Assembly: GCA_008360955.1 (NCBI GenBank)
Contig: LUCM01009389.1
Span: 121,198 to 185,197, forward strand
Reading direction: 5' to 3'
Length of the DNA: 64,000 nt
Origin: Fasciolopsis buskii
Lineage: Eukaryota; Platyhelminthes; Trematoda; Plagiorchiida; Fasciolidae
Below are positions 1 through 12,062 of this stretch, in pieces; position 1 is the first letter of the stretch; every line of letters begins with the position of its first letter. A program made the translations under genes and the position numbers. The notes under the pieces are model-generated. The model did no database searches. It had not been told where the DNA came from and saw nothing but the letters and a program-made list of their open reading frames with translations.

Positions 1-3000
1 ATCACCCACTGTCTCCAGTGAACCTGATTAGCTTTTTCATCGCTGATTCTGAACTCACGTTAGGGGATACTCAGTCAAGTCAAATGCAATTTACTGTTGG
101 TCAAAAAAGAACGATACAATGTTTAAGAGTGACCGCATTAGAACAAAAATAGAGACAGGATATAAAGACGTACAGACTAGTACACGATGAGTCTTCATAG
201 AATTTCTTGCTCGATGATAGGTATTCGTGTTTTCACAGGGTATGAGACCACATATAGCAAGAATAAACCGTGAAATTTGAGGACGACTGTTTTAACATGT
301 TGGGAGAGGACCAGTAACCGGTGCTTCCGACCACATTACAAGTACTTCTAATCCATAAACTCTGAGCACAGACAGTGTCATAAGTTGAACCGCACCTGCC
401 ATATAAGAATGCTAGATGGTTGCCTTGATTGGCTGCTCGATAACTGAAACAATGAGATGAGTGAAGTTGAATACGCAACCTGTAAAAGGTTAAATGAAAT
501 GATTTGATATTGGATTTCGAAGATGTTTAGTTTTGACATCTCCCATGGAACCTTGTAGTGCCGGCATGTGACTCGACATAATGCGCCGAAATCTCATTGC
601 CGGGACTTCTAAGGCGATTCTGTTGTTCTGAGACGCCACTTCTTTGGACAAAGACTAGCAGCCAACTGCTTGACCGAAGCTGAGAAAATATTACAAGATC
701 AAGTTTTTGGACGACTTTGTCCCTCGTTTATTCCCAGAAACTTATAAGTTTTCGGTATGATAACGTGGCCTCTCGTGAAGCCAGTTACACTAGATTATGA
801 GCCGACCCAGCCGTAGCTCAAAGCTGAACATGAACAAAATGTATGGGAATATTTTAACCAAATAATGTTCAAGCTACTAAAGCAATGGACGTCTGCCATC
901 CTTGATGGACGCAAAGCACATCAAAGTTAACAACATTTGTACTAAAGCCTGCACAATGTGTTGTGAAATGGCTTGTTGTCTTGTTAGTTTAGATTGGTCT
1001 AGTCGCTTTTCGCAACTCCCAGACACACTGCCTGGGGCCGATCGATTTCGTTTGATCGGGCCTCAAATTTGCGCGTATGCAGTCAGGAAATTAGCTAGAC
1101 TAGTCAGTCCCGAGAAGAATAGTGGAAAAAAAGGATGGAGTTCATAGCATTTAATGTACTACGTCCTTCTGACACACCTGAGTTTTAATTAGATAATGTA
1201 GAAGGAACGACAGTAAAAATGGGACTGACGGGACAATACCCAGGTAACTAAAGGAGCATTGTGAGAAATAGGTTCCGTTGTATTACTATTATGCCTGTGA
1301 ACCAATATATATATATACATATAAATGTATATGTATAAAATCAAACTTGGTTCCCTGAAACAGTAGTGAAGAAATTATGAAGAGAAAGATAAAATGAAGA
1401 AATAGGTAGCAAAAAGACAATCAAGGCTTTTTCTTCTGTTTTTACGCAACACCTTTCGATGGTTTCAGTACCGATAACATAACTACTCTTCATTACTTCA
1501 GAAGTGATATCTCACTTTTGAAAGCTTTTTGGATAAACTATTAATTGTTGAAACGGCGATGTGCATAATCTATCAACGGTGCCATTTCTTCTGTCGTTTC
1601 GTTAATCTAAGGAATTAATAAGTCACGGCAAAAGTCAGACTTACTGATTCCAGTATGGGGGCATCTGAGCATAGCGTGGTCAAACCATACAAGGTTTCGG
1701 GCTGTAAAGTAAACGTATTACATGGTGCCACATGAAAGCTGAAATGCGAATAAATTAGGCGACTAAAACCACTGCTACATCATTGACCCCAAGAAAAAGT
1801 GTTGAAGACAAACCTTCACTTCCTTCAGAAGAGGAATGAACTCCATCAGATAGGTGCTGGGGTGACAGTTATGGAGACGCTTCTTAGATGATTTTTTTTG
1901 GCCAATCCTGTTACCTTTGGGCTACATCAGCCGCGAGGCAAATAATCGATACTAGTTTGCACTGCGTTTTGATTTGTCGCCAACCGAGCAATCACGTGCC
2001 CATACTGTCTACTTAGTCATACATTTGAGCAGGACGTGTCAATAATTGATAAGTCGATTTTTCGCACCGATGTTGTTTGGATATATCACAATATGGACTA
2101 AAAATGTTTCACTGAAGGCCCAAATGAGATGTCAGTATTTTATGTTAATCTTGATGTGAATTTTCAAGTTTTTTGGATAGGTCCGTCATTTACAAATTTA
2201 AAAGGCTACTGCCGATCTCGACTGGGCCACAGCCGAATCTCGTACATGTGGTGAAGGGCTTCGGTGAAGCAGATAAGTTACTTAGAGTTTAAAGTTTACT
2301 AAAGGGCCATATACCGGAAAAAGTGTCGCTTTGTATACAAAACTTCTAAATGGCAATTACCGACTTGAGGGATCTGTGGTATCGGTTGTAGTATCGGATT
2401 ATCAATCAAGAGTGAGGCGTACATTACTACAGTTGGATCATTACGTATTTTTAAACGCAAGGCTGTTCAAGTCTAGCGATAAGTGGCCATTGCTGAAGTT
2501 AGAGCGCCGGTCTTTTTTTGATATGCTCGGAGTATGAATGCAACTGAAGGGGCATACCACGTAACCGCTTGGGCTCAGCACAGAGGGAGTGTGGGATGGG
2601 AACTGGAATCAATGAAGCTTATAATGACATAAAGCGGCACAATGTCTCAGTAGATCGGATGTGATAAGGAAGAGGGGGATAGCGAAGTATTCCCAAAATA
2701 AATGGGTATTTTCATGGTCAACACCGAGGTTAGACATAAGATCCTAGGATTGGGAGTTCAATTTAAAGAAGCGCCCACAGACCCACCGATTGCATGTTCT
2801 CATGCACGCTGTCTTCCACGGTAGGTGTCGGTTAGAAGACGGATAAAGCTGGTCTACTTGAAGCATGAAAAGTAGATAGGAAAACACAGTTGATTGGCCC
2901 GAGTAAGCTTAGTGAGAATATCGCACTGGGTCACCCGGTCACCCGCTTCCTGGATAATATAACCAAGCTCTAAAATTCTTCTGTTTCGTTAGTGTTCTGT

Positions 3001-5296
3001 TTTAAAAGACATTATTATTTTGTCCATAGGAAATTCAAGTCCTATTGTTTTCTGCCTCAGACAAACGAGAAAACATGCGGCGAGTGAATCACGTGGTTTA
3101 TTTACAGAAGGATAAGTGAAGCGTGAAACATGAGTATACGAAGTACCTATTTAACTGATCTAGTTTTTCATATGTGCGAATGAAGCAAAGGTGTAACCAA
3201 TTTTGTTAAACGACACTCTTATTCGCAAATGAGTTCTTCCATTTCACTAATTCATCCCGGATAGAGAACCAAAATCAAAAAAATCCTTGAGGAGGCAGGT
3301 GCATTTGAACACGTGAAGTTTTCTGTTTTCGTAGGCGAATATCGCAGCTGCTGAACGATTCTGTTCGCTTCAAATAGCTTTGTGCCGTTGTCAGAAACCA
3401 ACCAGTAAAATAACGGCCTCAAAAACCATCAGAGAGCGATCTATTTGAAAAAACCTAGGATCGAGTTGGAAACAATTTGGGAATTGAATGAACAGAACAA
3501 AACTAAAGCTTATGAACAAAGAAAAACCATCTGGGCACAGAAAAAACGTGGGGAATGTATAAAAAGCTCATTATATTTTGTTAAGTCTCGCGTTGTTGTT
3601 ACAGGTACCCTTATGAGATCAATCTCGGTCAGTTTGTTCAATGAAAATTGGCTTTGGAGAATTCCTCCAAGCATTTTGGTTTGTGGAGTAAATCTGAACG
3701 TGCATAATGCAGAATATTAGAAAAGCTTCAGGCATTATGTGGACACTAGCTTACGGGAACGTTTCTGAGCCCATCGAATTAAGCCAGATCTCAGGACGGT
3801 TGGCTTTGGTTTGGAAAAGTCCAGATTCCTTCCTGTATGGGCTGCTGATCTTCACCGTAGTTTGTCTGCCAGGTAGTTTGACGGCTATGCAATGACCGTT
3901 GTATTCTGCAAAGAGAGAAACTACAACTCAGCAAGACGTTATTTACCACAGTGAATTCCCGTGGGCCTGGTGTAACAGGCGTATGATGTGAGCTGTATAT
4001 TACAAAAATGTGTGAAACAGTATAAATACGAGAAAGATGAACTAAAACAGATGAGCTTTACTCAGTCCTGCTCACAGAATATCTAACATCAGAAGCTTTA
4101 TGTTCTATAAGTAAATGGGTGAACATTAGCCGTTGATTCCACCCGTTAACGACGATCTGTTTCAATTATTCGTTTTACAAGGAAATTGGTCCTAGACCTT
4201 TCATAAGCACTGGACGAGATGGTTTATTACTGTTTGATAAACCATTTAGTTGTCTGGGGATTTCAGTTGGATTCATTGGTCGTTATCTGCAATCCATCAA
4301 GTACAGGTCAAGGACCAATGTTCGCAACCCATCCCACGAGTGGCATTGTTCACTTTAACTGGTCCCAGTTAGACAACTACCTGCCCCTGTGTTTCCCATA
4401 GAGTTGTTGAACATCTCATTGTGCGATGTTCCAGGTGGACGTGTACAAAAGTCTTACATAGTGCCAATATTGTTAAAGCTCACCACGAATGGATTATCCT
4501 AGAAAGCTGGCTGGAGAATTTTCAGGGATTTGGATGATTTGTGTTTGGAAGCCCAGTTCTCGTGTGTTGAATGCTTTACGCGAGTCCATGTTCTCGGTAT
4601 CCGGGTTTTAGATTTGTACTGCTGACCGTTTTGCAGGCGCCCACTAAATATTCGAAAAAATCTAAAAAGAAACGGTTGTAATCTACCTGCTGTTTCCCGA
4701 GTGTCAAACTCCGGGTTCTAGTCAGTTTTCTCAAGGGTCTGGTCAAGAGTCGACTAACAAACTGCAAAAGTGTACTTAATGGGATGGTAGTTTAGTTCTA
4801 TTCACAGTCACCTTCATTTCTGCTTTACTTTTCTTGCAAACGCTGGATCTTGAAAGTAATACACTTCACCTTTGTAGGCTGACGTTCATAACCAGCCAAC
4901 GGGCACAGCAATCCATACGTGAATAATTAATCGACATTGTACATGGGTTTTTAATGACATAATAAGCGCATAGGTATAATGAAAGAAGCATGCCGCAAAA
5001 TGGTTAAGACCCACTACACTGGAAGCAGGAGAGGAACCGGGCTGTCATGACCATATATGCATTTAAATATATCATTAGTTTAAAAACACGAATGGTCCCA
5101 AAGCAACAACATTTAGATAAAACTGCAAGAATACTGGGTAGAAGGAGAAAACGACCACAACAAAGCAGAAAATGTTTCTTTTGTTTTCACCCCACAAAAA
5201 TTGTTGATGCACTTGTGATGGATTTTACAGGGTACAAGTTCCGCAGATAAGTCACGCAACACTCAGACCACTAGTTATGATTATGAGCTATTTAGT
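1..5296. other. Gene-poor stretch, no recognisable gene
   Basis: No open frame here exceeds about 90 codons, and none reads like a known protein or retroelement motif on either strand. Base composition is AT-leaning and even. The only structured element noticed is a short TA-rich run near 1.3 kb. It could be intron, intergenic DNA or very old repeat sequence. Exons shorter than about 60 codons without a recognisable motif would be missed. Confidence 0.6.
1303..1336. repeat. TA-rich microsatellite
   Basis: An uninterrupted alternation of T and A is followed by an imperfect TACATATAAATGTATATG stretch. It is simple-sequence DNA with no coding sense, and similar runs accompany the ribozyme repeats near 12-14.7 kb. 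Confidence 0.8.
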
Positions 5297-6681
5297 CCCC
5301 GGGTCTCTAACCCACGACGATTCTCATCTCTTAGATCCGAACCAGGAGGTCGATAAGCACCAAAAGATTTTAATTCCGCAGTCAACTGCTTCGCGCGAAT
5401 TCATGGCATCGCTCTATTCACCTTTGCCAAACAACTGTAAAAAGAAAATAAAAAGGCAAACAATGAGCAGTCATATGCAGTGCTCCGTCAGGCCATCGGA
5501 GACGATAGAGCTGGGAGCGCTCAACTTGTGATGAAGCATTTCATTGTTACATACAAATACATATTTTACACTGGCTTGAAAACAAACATGAGACCAACGC
5601 AACAGCAGGTAAATAAGACTTTACAGAAAGTAAATAAAAGAGGAAGAATTAAAAACAGCGACAAATCGATTGATTTGTGTTTTTATTCTACAGATTGCCT
5701 TTTTCGATAGGCTACGCCGCAATCATCACACTGACTTCGGTTCTCAGCCATATCTCCCAGCATCTTCAACCAACGACAATTCTTATCAATTGGACCCAAA
5801 CCACGAAGGCGAGAAGCACCAACCGAGGCTAAAACCCAAACTGACTTCTTCACACTTCTCTACGCCATGTCTTAGTCTGACCGCCACGTCGCTTCTTCCA
5901 GCTTTGCCTAGTACGTGCAAAAATAGAACGAGAAAGCAGACGATGAGCAGGTATACGCATTACGTTTCCAAGCCACCGAAGTCAATGCAGAGCGATTGGC
6001 TCAGTCAGATGACGGCTGTCTACACTCAACACACGACGACGTATCTCGTCATTGCTCACCCCGTGTTCCCACCAGACACGAACAATGCTTCGGAGACATT
6101 GGTGGTTGAACATGGAAAGTCGTCGGACATCCTCGACACGGAGAAGCCAGATCTCGCGGCGGTACAGAAGAGCAATACAAAGGGTGGCATTGTATACCTT
6201 TCCGAAAAATGCTTCTTAGGCATTTCAATTTTCAAAAGACAATACCATATTGCAGAAATATCAGCAGAGTTAAAGGCTGCTCGAATTTCCAAGAACACGA
6301 TGATCGTTCGCTCTAACCAGTGGCGGAGAGCAAAGGTTTCATCCACGCATCCACAACCTTTTTGAAACCAGGTGCTTGCGAGTTTGTCCTTTAAGCGTAT
6401 TGTATAACCCGCGAAGAATTACAGACTCAAGCAGCTTTGAGGCTATTCGGATTAGGCTAATAACGCTATGGTTACCGCAGTCACTGTATAAGGCCATTTG
6501 AAGATGGGAATGACGATAGACTCCCCATCATGAGTACCAGACCTTTGAGAACAACACTTGGATTTCTCTGACCAGTTCCATTCCTCCATCTTAAAACAGA
6601 GCTGAGGAAAGCCCGTCGGATTTCGGCGCCTTATGACGTCCCAAGGCTTTGACTTCCTTGAAAATCTTCGACTCAGTTGGC
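5297..6681. repeat. Duplicated 1385-bp block, copy 1
   Basis: This block is repeated, with no difference seen by eye, at 6692-8076 at a constant offset of 1395. The ten Ns at 6682-6691 lie exactly between the copies. The duplicated sequence is itself the 3' part of a minus-strand RTE-type retrotransposon. Two identical copies meeting at a gap are most simply explained as overlapping contig ends that the assembler failed to merge, although a recent tandem duplication is possible. Confidence 0.9.
5730..6681 (-). pseudogene. RTE-type non-LTR retrotransposon RT remnant (copy 1)
   Basis: Reading the minus strand, the order is: a linker (KAPKSDGLSSALF, where the family has KAPGPDGLPPALFK), a finger region (SLIRIASKLLESVILRGLYN), a palm start (IIVFLEIRAAFNSAD, compare fLDikaAFDSvDR), and then, with most of the palm and thumb missing, a C-terminal tail resembling SVGASRLRGLGPIDKNCRWL near 5.75-5.87 kb. 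Several stops and frameshifts break the frame and no YADD box remains. The 231-codon plus-strand frame over the same bases is an accidental antisense frame. It is a dead element. RTE assignment rests on established flatworm RTE motifs; the internal deletion is inferred. Confidence 0.75.
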
Positions 6682-6691
6682 NNNNNNNNNN
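6682..6691. other. Assembly gap (10 N)
   Basis: Ten ambiguous bases join the two copies of the 1385-bp block. The gap is probably an arbitrary scaffold join, not missing sequence of known size. Confidence 0.95.
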
Positions 6692-8076
6692 CCCCGGGTC
6701 TCTAACCCACGACGATTCTCATCTCTTAGATCCGAACCAGGAGGTCGATAAGCACCAAAAGATTTTAATTCCGCAGTCAACTGCTTCGCGCGAATTCATG
6801 GCATCGCTCTATTCACCTTTGCCAAACAACTGTAAAAAGAAAATAAAAAGGCAAACAATGAGCAGTCATATGCAGTGCTCCGTCAGGCCATCGGAGACGA
6901 TAGAGCTGGGAGCGCTCAACTTGTGATGAAGCATTTCATTGTTACATACAAATACATATTTTACACTGGCTTGAAAACAAACATGAGACCAACGCAACAG
7001 CAGGTAAATAAGACTTTACAGAAAGTAAATAAAAGAGGAAGAATTAAAAACAGCGACAAATCGATTGATTTGTGTTTTTATTCTACAGATTGCCTTTTTC
7101 GATAGGCTACGCCGCAATCATCACACTGACTTCGGTTCTCAGCCATATCTCCCAGCATCTTCAACCAACGACAATTCTTATCAATTGGACCCAAACCACG
7201 AAGGCGAGAAGCACCAACCGAGGCTAAAACCCAAACTGACTTCTTCACACTTCTCTACGCCATGTCTTAGTCTGACCGCCACGTCGCTTCTTCCAGCTTT
7301 GCCTAGTACGTGCAAAAATAGAACGAGAAAGCAGACGATGAGCAGGTATACGCATTACGTTTCCAAGCCACCGAAGTCAATGCAGAGCGATTGGCTCAGT
7401 CAGATGACGGCTGTCTACACTCAACACACGACGACGTATCTCGTCATTGCTCACCCCGTGTTCCCACCAGACACGAACAATGCTTCGGAGACATTGGTGG
7501 TTGAACATGGAAAGTCGTCGGACATCCTCGACACGGAGAAGCCAGATCTCGCGGCGGTACAGAAGAGCAATACAAAGGGTGGCATTGTATACCTTTCCGA
7601 AAAATGCTTCTTAGGCATTTCAATTTTCAAAAGACAATACCATATTGCAGAAATATCAGCAGAGTTAAAGGCTGCTCGAATTTCCAAGAACACGATGATC
7701 GTTCGCTCTAACCAGTGGCGGAGAGCAAAGGTTTCATCCACGCATCCACAACCTTTTTGAAACCAGGTGCTTGCGAGTTTGTCCTTTAAGCGTATTGTAT
7801 AACCCGCGAAGAATTACAGACTCAAGCAGCTTTGAGGCTATTCGGATTAGGCTAATAACGCTATGGTTACCGCAGTCACTGTATAAGGCCATTTGAAGAT
7901 GGGAATGACGATAGACTCCCCATCATGAGTACCAGACCTTTGAGAACAACACTTGGATTTCTCTGACCAGTTCCATTCCTCCATCTTAAAACAGAGCTGA
8001 GGAAAGCCCGTCGGATTTCGGCGCCTTATGACGTCCCAAGGCTTTGACTTCCTTGAAAATCTTCGACTCAGTTGGC
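6692..8076. repeat. Duplicated 1385-bp block, copy 2
   Basis: Second copy of the block at 5297-6681, starting directly after the N gap. Sequence continues past its right end into further RTE-derived DNA (from 8077), whereas copy 1 is cut by the gap at the equivalent base. This fits copy 1 being a contig end. Confidence 0.9.
7125..8076 (-). pseudogene. RTE-type non-LTR retrotransposon RT remnant (copy 2)
   Basis: Same decayed RT as in the block to the left, with linker, fingers, palm start and C-terminal tail in the same order and the same breaks. If the two blocks are one locus assembled twice, only one of these pseudogenes exists in the genome. Confidence 0.75.
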
Positions 8077-8099
8077 TTATTTGTTGTAACAGGCCATTG

Positions 8100-9185
8100 C
8101 ACGCTTGGCGGAATATGTTAGAGGGGTTGATGCTGTGACCAGAAAGTACTGTTACGCGTAAAAGACGTCAGGCTCACAGATCGTTTTACCCACAGACAGT
8201 GCTTCCTTACTGGCAACTCCGATGAGATGAAACAGCTTGCAGGAATTTCCTACGGCGGCAAATGTCAAAGTTGAGGGGGTAAGACACACATCGCTTCCGG
8301 ATATTTCAATCCTCAAGAAATCCGACTGGCGTTGAATTGCCTGTGTCGTCGCACAACAAGGCTACATCATCTGTACACGAAACATCAAAAACCTTGCTTC
8401 TTGAAAGGAGTTCAAAGTCATCCTCCCGCAGACCAAATAAAGCACTCCACACAACATTCACCACGACAGTGTTTAAAATAAGTGCATATAAAAAGCAACC
8501 TTGTCTTACTCCACTGAAGCTGACGAAGGATGACGAGAGCTGGCTTTAAGTCCATACCCGACCTGGGTTAGGACGGTGCAAATTTGTGAGGAGTCACATA
8601 CTCTTCAGGAACTACATTTCTCAACAGACAGTAGCACACTGTAAACCTACCAGCGGAGCCAAATGGTGTGCGAATGTTTAAGAACTCGGTGGTAATTGGT
8701 CATTGGAATGCGAAATTTCCTCCTAATATTCGTTGGAGGGTGGAGAGTTGATCGACGCATCCACGACCAGCACAAAATCTAGCCTGTTCCTCGCAAGTTT
8801 GCTCTTTACGCATCTTGTTCAATCTGCCAGGAACAACGTGAACAGTCTTGCTACTATAGGAATTAGGCTGATACTCCTATGGTTAGTGCAGTCACTGCGC
8901 GGGATCTTAAATATGCGATAACAGCTGATTGTCCGTAAGAAGAGCGGATTTTCGCGAAATATCAGACTTTCGAGAATAAAATTTGTTCTCCTCCCGGTCT
9001 CTTTCTTTCATCTTTAAATAGAGCTGGAGGAAGGCCGTCGTATCTCGGAGCTTCATGGCATCCCAAGGCTTCGGTTTCTTTGCTGATCTCCGACTCAGAG
9101 GGTGGATGTGTCGACGTTTGGCAGAATAGCTATTAAAGAGGATAGCGCTGGAAGTAGGTTGAATTGAGTTTTAGAGTACTCCGCC
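8100..9185 (-). pseudogene. Second, more diverged RTE-type RT fragment
   Basis: On the minus strand, from high to low coordinates, a finger-like stretch (RSDCTNHRSISLIPIVA, matching the family's CgNHRGISLiPiasK) lies near 8.8-8.9 kb. It is followed near 8.2-8.55 kb by degraded palm sequence that resembles GVRQGCplspfLFN and a YADD-like CTDDVALLCDD. Stops and frameshifts are frequent and motif identity is lower than in the neighbouring RTE copy, so this looks older. It directly abuts the neighbouring fragment in the same orientation, giving a head-to-tail pair. Exact ends are uncertain. Confidence 0.6.
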
Positions 9186-9483
9186 CAGGATACAAAATAT
9201 CGTTGCTGAGTGTGTATAGGGGAGCCGTCAGTTTTACAGGTCGTTTCATTCGAGCTCAATGATTTTCCACCCGTAGCTCAAAAAAGGTTAAACAGCTTGC
9301 GGTTATTTCTCATGAGATGTCAGCAAAGGGTATCTGACGGGAATGGCAACTCTGAATTCGTAAATCATCGGTTATATTTGCATATCTTTCGTCTTTTTGG
9401 TTTTCACCATTCACACAACTGTAAAGTGTAGCTACACATAGCGGAGACACAACAGAAAGTAAGACGCAGATCTTTGGAAAAGT

Positions 9484-9620
9484 GGCCAGTGGTGGTCAGG
9501 CGGACAAAGTAGTGGCATTTGGACGTGAGGATTGCGAGTCCGAATCCTCCTACTGCCAGCAAACTTCCTTACTTGGCAGCCTTTGTTACTCACTGCTCTT
9601 TTCCGAAATGACGAAAACTT
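9484..9620 (+). mobile_element. tRNA-derived SINE-like repeat, copy 1
   Basis: A tRNA-like head is visible: a box A-like TGGTCAGGCGG at 9493-9503 and a box B-like GAGTCCGAATCC at 9536-9547 (pol III consensus GGTTCGANTCC). A related sequence follows the same order at 27.74-27.86 kb. Shared words are GTGGC(A/G)TTTGGAC, the box B region, and a tail with AACTTCC..ACTTGGC(A/G)GCC. A tRNA-like promoter plus a shared non-tRNA tail in dispersed copies is the usual SINE arrangement. No poly-A tail or target duplication was defined, and copy 1 box B has diverged. Confidence 0.6.
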
Positions 9621-11655
9621 TTATTCCATTAATAAAGTAAGTGAAAACTAAGAAATAAATCAAAAGTAAGATGAAAACTTGAGGGTAATCAAAGTCAAAA
9701 ACCTTTGTCAAAAAGCTATTTGGTAACCTAAAGCAAGGAAAGCAAACAAGATCTAACACCCGATTTAATAGTCACATAGAAAATCTGCTCAGACGACAAA
9801 ACACGGCATCCCACTTGTTAATGTGGAAGAACCTTACTGATTCACTATATGCATCTGCTAGATGGAGAACATTGAAAAAGATCAAACATTGCTAGAAGTA
9901 CCATTCGTATTTAGTTTTTTTGCCCATCCATAAGTCAATGAGACCCACTTGTCTCCTTGTAGAGAATGGCAGTTAAAGGTCCTAATCCATCCACTTATAG
10001 GTCCAGTCGAAATGGACCGGCGATTACGATGTACTCCGCGCCTTCAATATCTGCGGGTAGTTTACCCTTCTGGGGATTGAGGTTGCAGTTTTTTCAAACG
10101 TTACAAACTCTGCCTTATTCCCTTCTTGCTGACTGACATTTTAGCGTTGCAAACAGCCAGCGTACACGTTATCCAAACTAAAAGTAAACGTCGATTAACT
10201 GCCTTTTCTGTGGTCTCTCGAAAGGAACTTGAAGCATTCACGGTAATACCAGTTGCAAGCTCATCGGCCTTTGTAAAACAGAGGTGAATATAAAGCCAAA
10301 AGTTGAATTACAAAAACCGAGTTGTTCATTGTATAAATCTCTTTTGGGACTTCCAAACGGGAAGAATTGCTAGGCTTTTGATTTTATTTTTAATAATCAA
10401 ACCTCGTAAAAGACTTTGAAGATTTAATGATCATACACAAGGACGCAACAAAAAATGGGTCATCGGATGTCCTACATATAGCTGTTAACCTAACTTCCCT
10501 TCAAGGAGGTGCGAACTAAAAATTTCCAGTTAAAAGTACCGGAAGATGACAAACCAGTGTTACCCTGAAAACACTATGGTGTTAAACTGGAACTTCTAAA
10601 ACTCAGTGAAATATGGAGGGACAGAATATCCCGAGCGATAATTTCACAACATCCATTACCAATGGCTTTTAAATTACCAAACATTACTTTGGAATACAAA
10701 AATTGCTTCTTTTTCAAAGGCCAGAACATTAATAAGGTTCCTAGTTTGTGAATATGCTTCAAAAACTGGTAAAGATTGATTTGGTACTCTTGAATTTTTA
10801 ATTTGGTTAGGCAAAACTTATTAGTCACAAATTGAAAAAGACCTTGGTATAAATGGGCATTTCAGGAATAATGCTTGGAAAACGCCAAAATACTGTGGCT
10901 TCACGTCATCTCTGAGGTAACCAGTGGTCGCCGTTTGCGTAACTGATGCAGTGTTTTATTAAAATATACTGATCCGTGCTAGGTTGTCGGCTGAATGATG
11001 GTAAATTAATCAAGTATCGTTGCTGAAACTATTTAAACGCGGCTGGGTTTGTTCCTCGTCATTTCAGTTTGCACACATTAACCTTACACTAATGTGCTCT
11101 GGTTCTGCTTATCAACTCTCAGCACTGAATGATGGCGAAAGAGATACCATAAGATCATAAGACCGGTATTACGGAGAACTGGACGTATTTCGAATGTGCG
11201 GAAGTCACTGTCTGCCTTGTTTAGTCAAATGGCATAATTTCTACCCATATCTTGCTGTACGGGAGGTGGATCTCGTTGACACCAAACCAGTAATTTCAGT
11301 CGGCATAATGCAAATAATCCATTAAGGTTTTTGCACCGTTTTGCCAAATCACGAACCAAATGAACCATCGATTTTCCAACTAAAACTGTTTTCCAGAGCA
11401 AGTTTCACTATATATAGACGGATATGATGTCCCAAAGACTATATAAACACATGTATATCAATGGAGTTTAAGTTGCACCATCAGCAAAGCAAGTGAAAAC
11501 TCTTAGTTGAGGAGTCCGTGGAAGAACCAAAACTGTGATACGTTGTTTATTCTGTCATTTAAGCTGAGCCAAGCTTTGGAATCACAGCTGTGGTTCTGCT
11601 ACGGGTCCATCAACGAAGAATTTTCATGCCCGCTTTTGTCCTCGCTAACTGAATT
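9621..11655. other. No recognisable gene
   Basis: Only short frames with no recognisable motif occur here, including an 84-codon minus-strand frame at 10574-10828 with Lys/Leu-rich sequence that looks random. No repeats shared with the rest of the window were noticed. Confidence 0.5.
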
Positions 11656-11868
11656 CTGGTGAAACATCAATCTGGAGTGTACTAATATAAGAATATTTTG
11701 ACGAAAACTTACTTGATACGTTAACTGAAGCGAAACAATAACCGCAAAAACTATCCTATGCTTTCCGGAAAATTTTGTTTACTCATCCAGGTACTACCTA
11801 CACTGAATATATATATATATACATATATATATATACATATGCACACTCCTGTTGCTACAGATTCGATT
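11656..11868 (+). repeat. Hammerhead-type repeat unit 1 (degenerate)
   Basis: This is a diverged copy of the next unit, offset by about 213-225 bases. It shares CTGGTGA, a CGGAGTGTAC-like word, ACAATAACCGC, TTTCCGG/CCCGGCC, AAATTTTGTTTAC, CATCCAG and a terminal TA run at about 11807-11840. The ribozyme core is ruined (CTGAAGCGA in place of CTGACGAGCGA, and CAAAA in place of GAAAC). Two units in direct tandem with a ribozyme fold and a TA run recall the tandem units of metazoan retrozymes and the pseudo-LTRs of Penelope-like elements; that link is inference. Confidence 0.6.
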
Positions 11869-12062
11869 CTGGTGAGAAATATCAATCAATTCGGAGTGTA
11901 CAAGTATGTGGATGTTTGGACAAGAGAGCACCGGCTACGCATACCTGACGAGCGACAATAACCGCCAAACCGGTCGTGTCGTGTGCTCCCGGCCAAATTT
12001 TGTTCACGCATCCAGATACTACTTTTTGCTTATATATATATATATATGTATATATACATGTG
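11869..12062 (+). repeat. Hammerhead-type repeat unit 2
   Basis: Second tandem unit, better preserved than the one before it, and ending in a TA run at about 12033-12057. Related units recur at 13170-13289, 14556-14704 and, very degraded, 14790-14945. Each keeps the order ribozyme core, AAATTT(T/C)GTTTACGCATCCAGATACTACTT, then TA run. It carries no protein-coding sense. Confidence 0.65.
11928..11994 (+). ncRNA. Degenerate type I hammerhead ribozyme motif
   Basis: The core CTGACGA (11945-11951) is followed by a 3-bp stem II (GCG/CGC) with loop ACAATAAC, then CAAA where GAAA is required, a palindromic stem III ACCGGT and C as the base before the cleavage site. GCATAC before the core can pair with GTGTGC downstream to form helix I, separated by a 5-base duplication. 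Relative to the copy 1386 bases downstream, C replaces G at 11935 and 11993; both changes break outer helix I pairs. The G12-to-C core change alone should abolish self-cleavage, so this is a fossil. Confidence 0.6.

Noticed and set aside
5670..6365. 231-codon plus-strand open frame (and its copy at 7065-7760)
   Set aside because: The minus strand over the same bases reads as an RTE reverse transcriptase with family motifs; the plus frame has no motif and is antisense.
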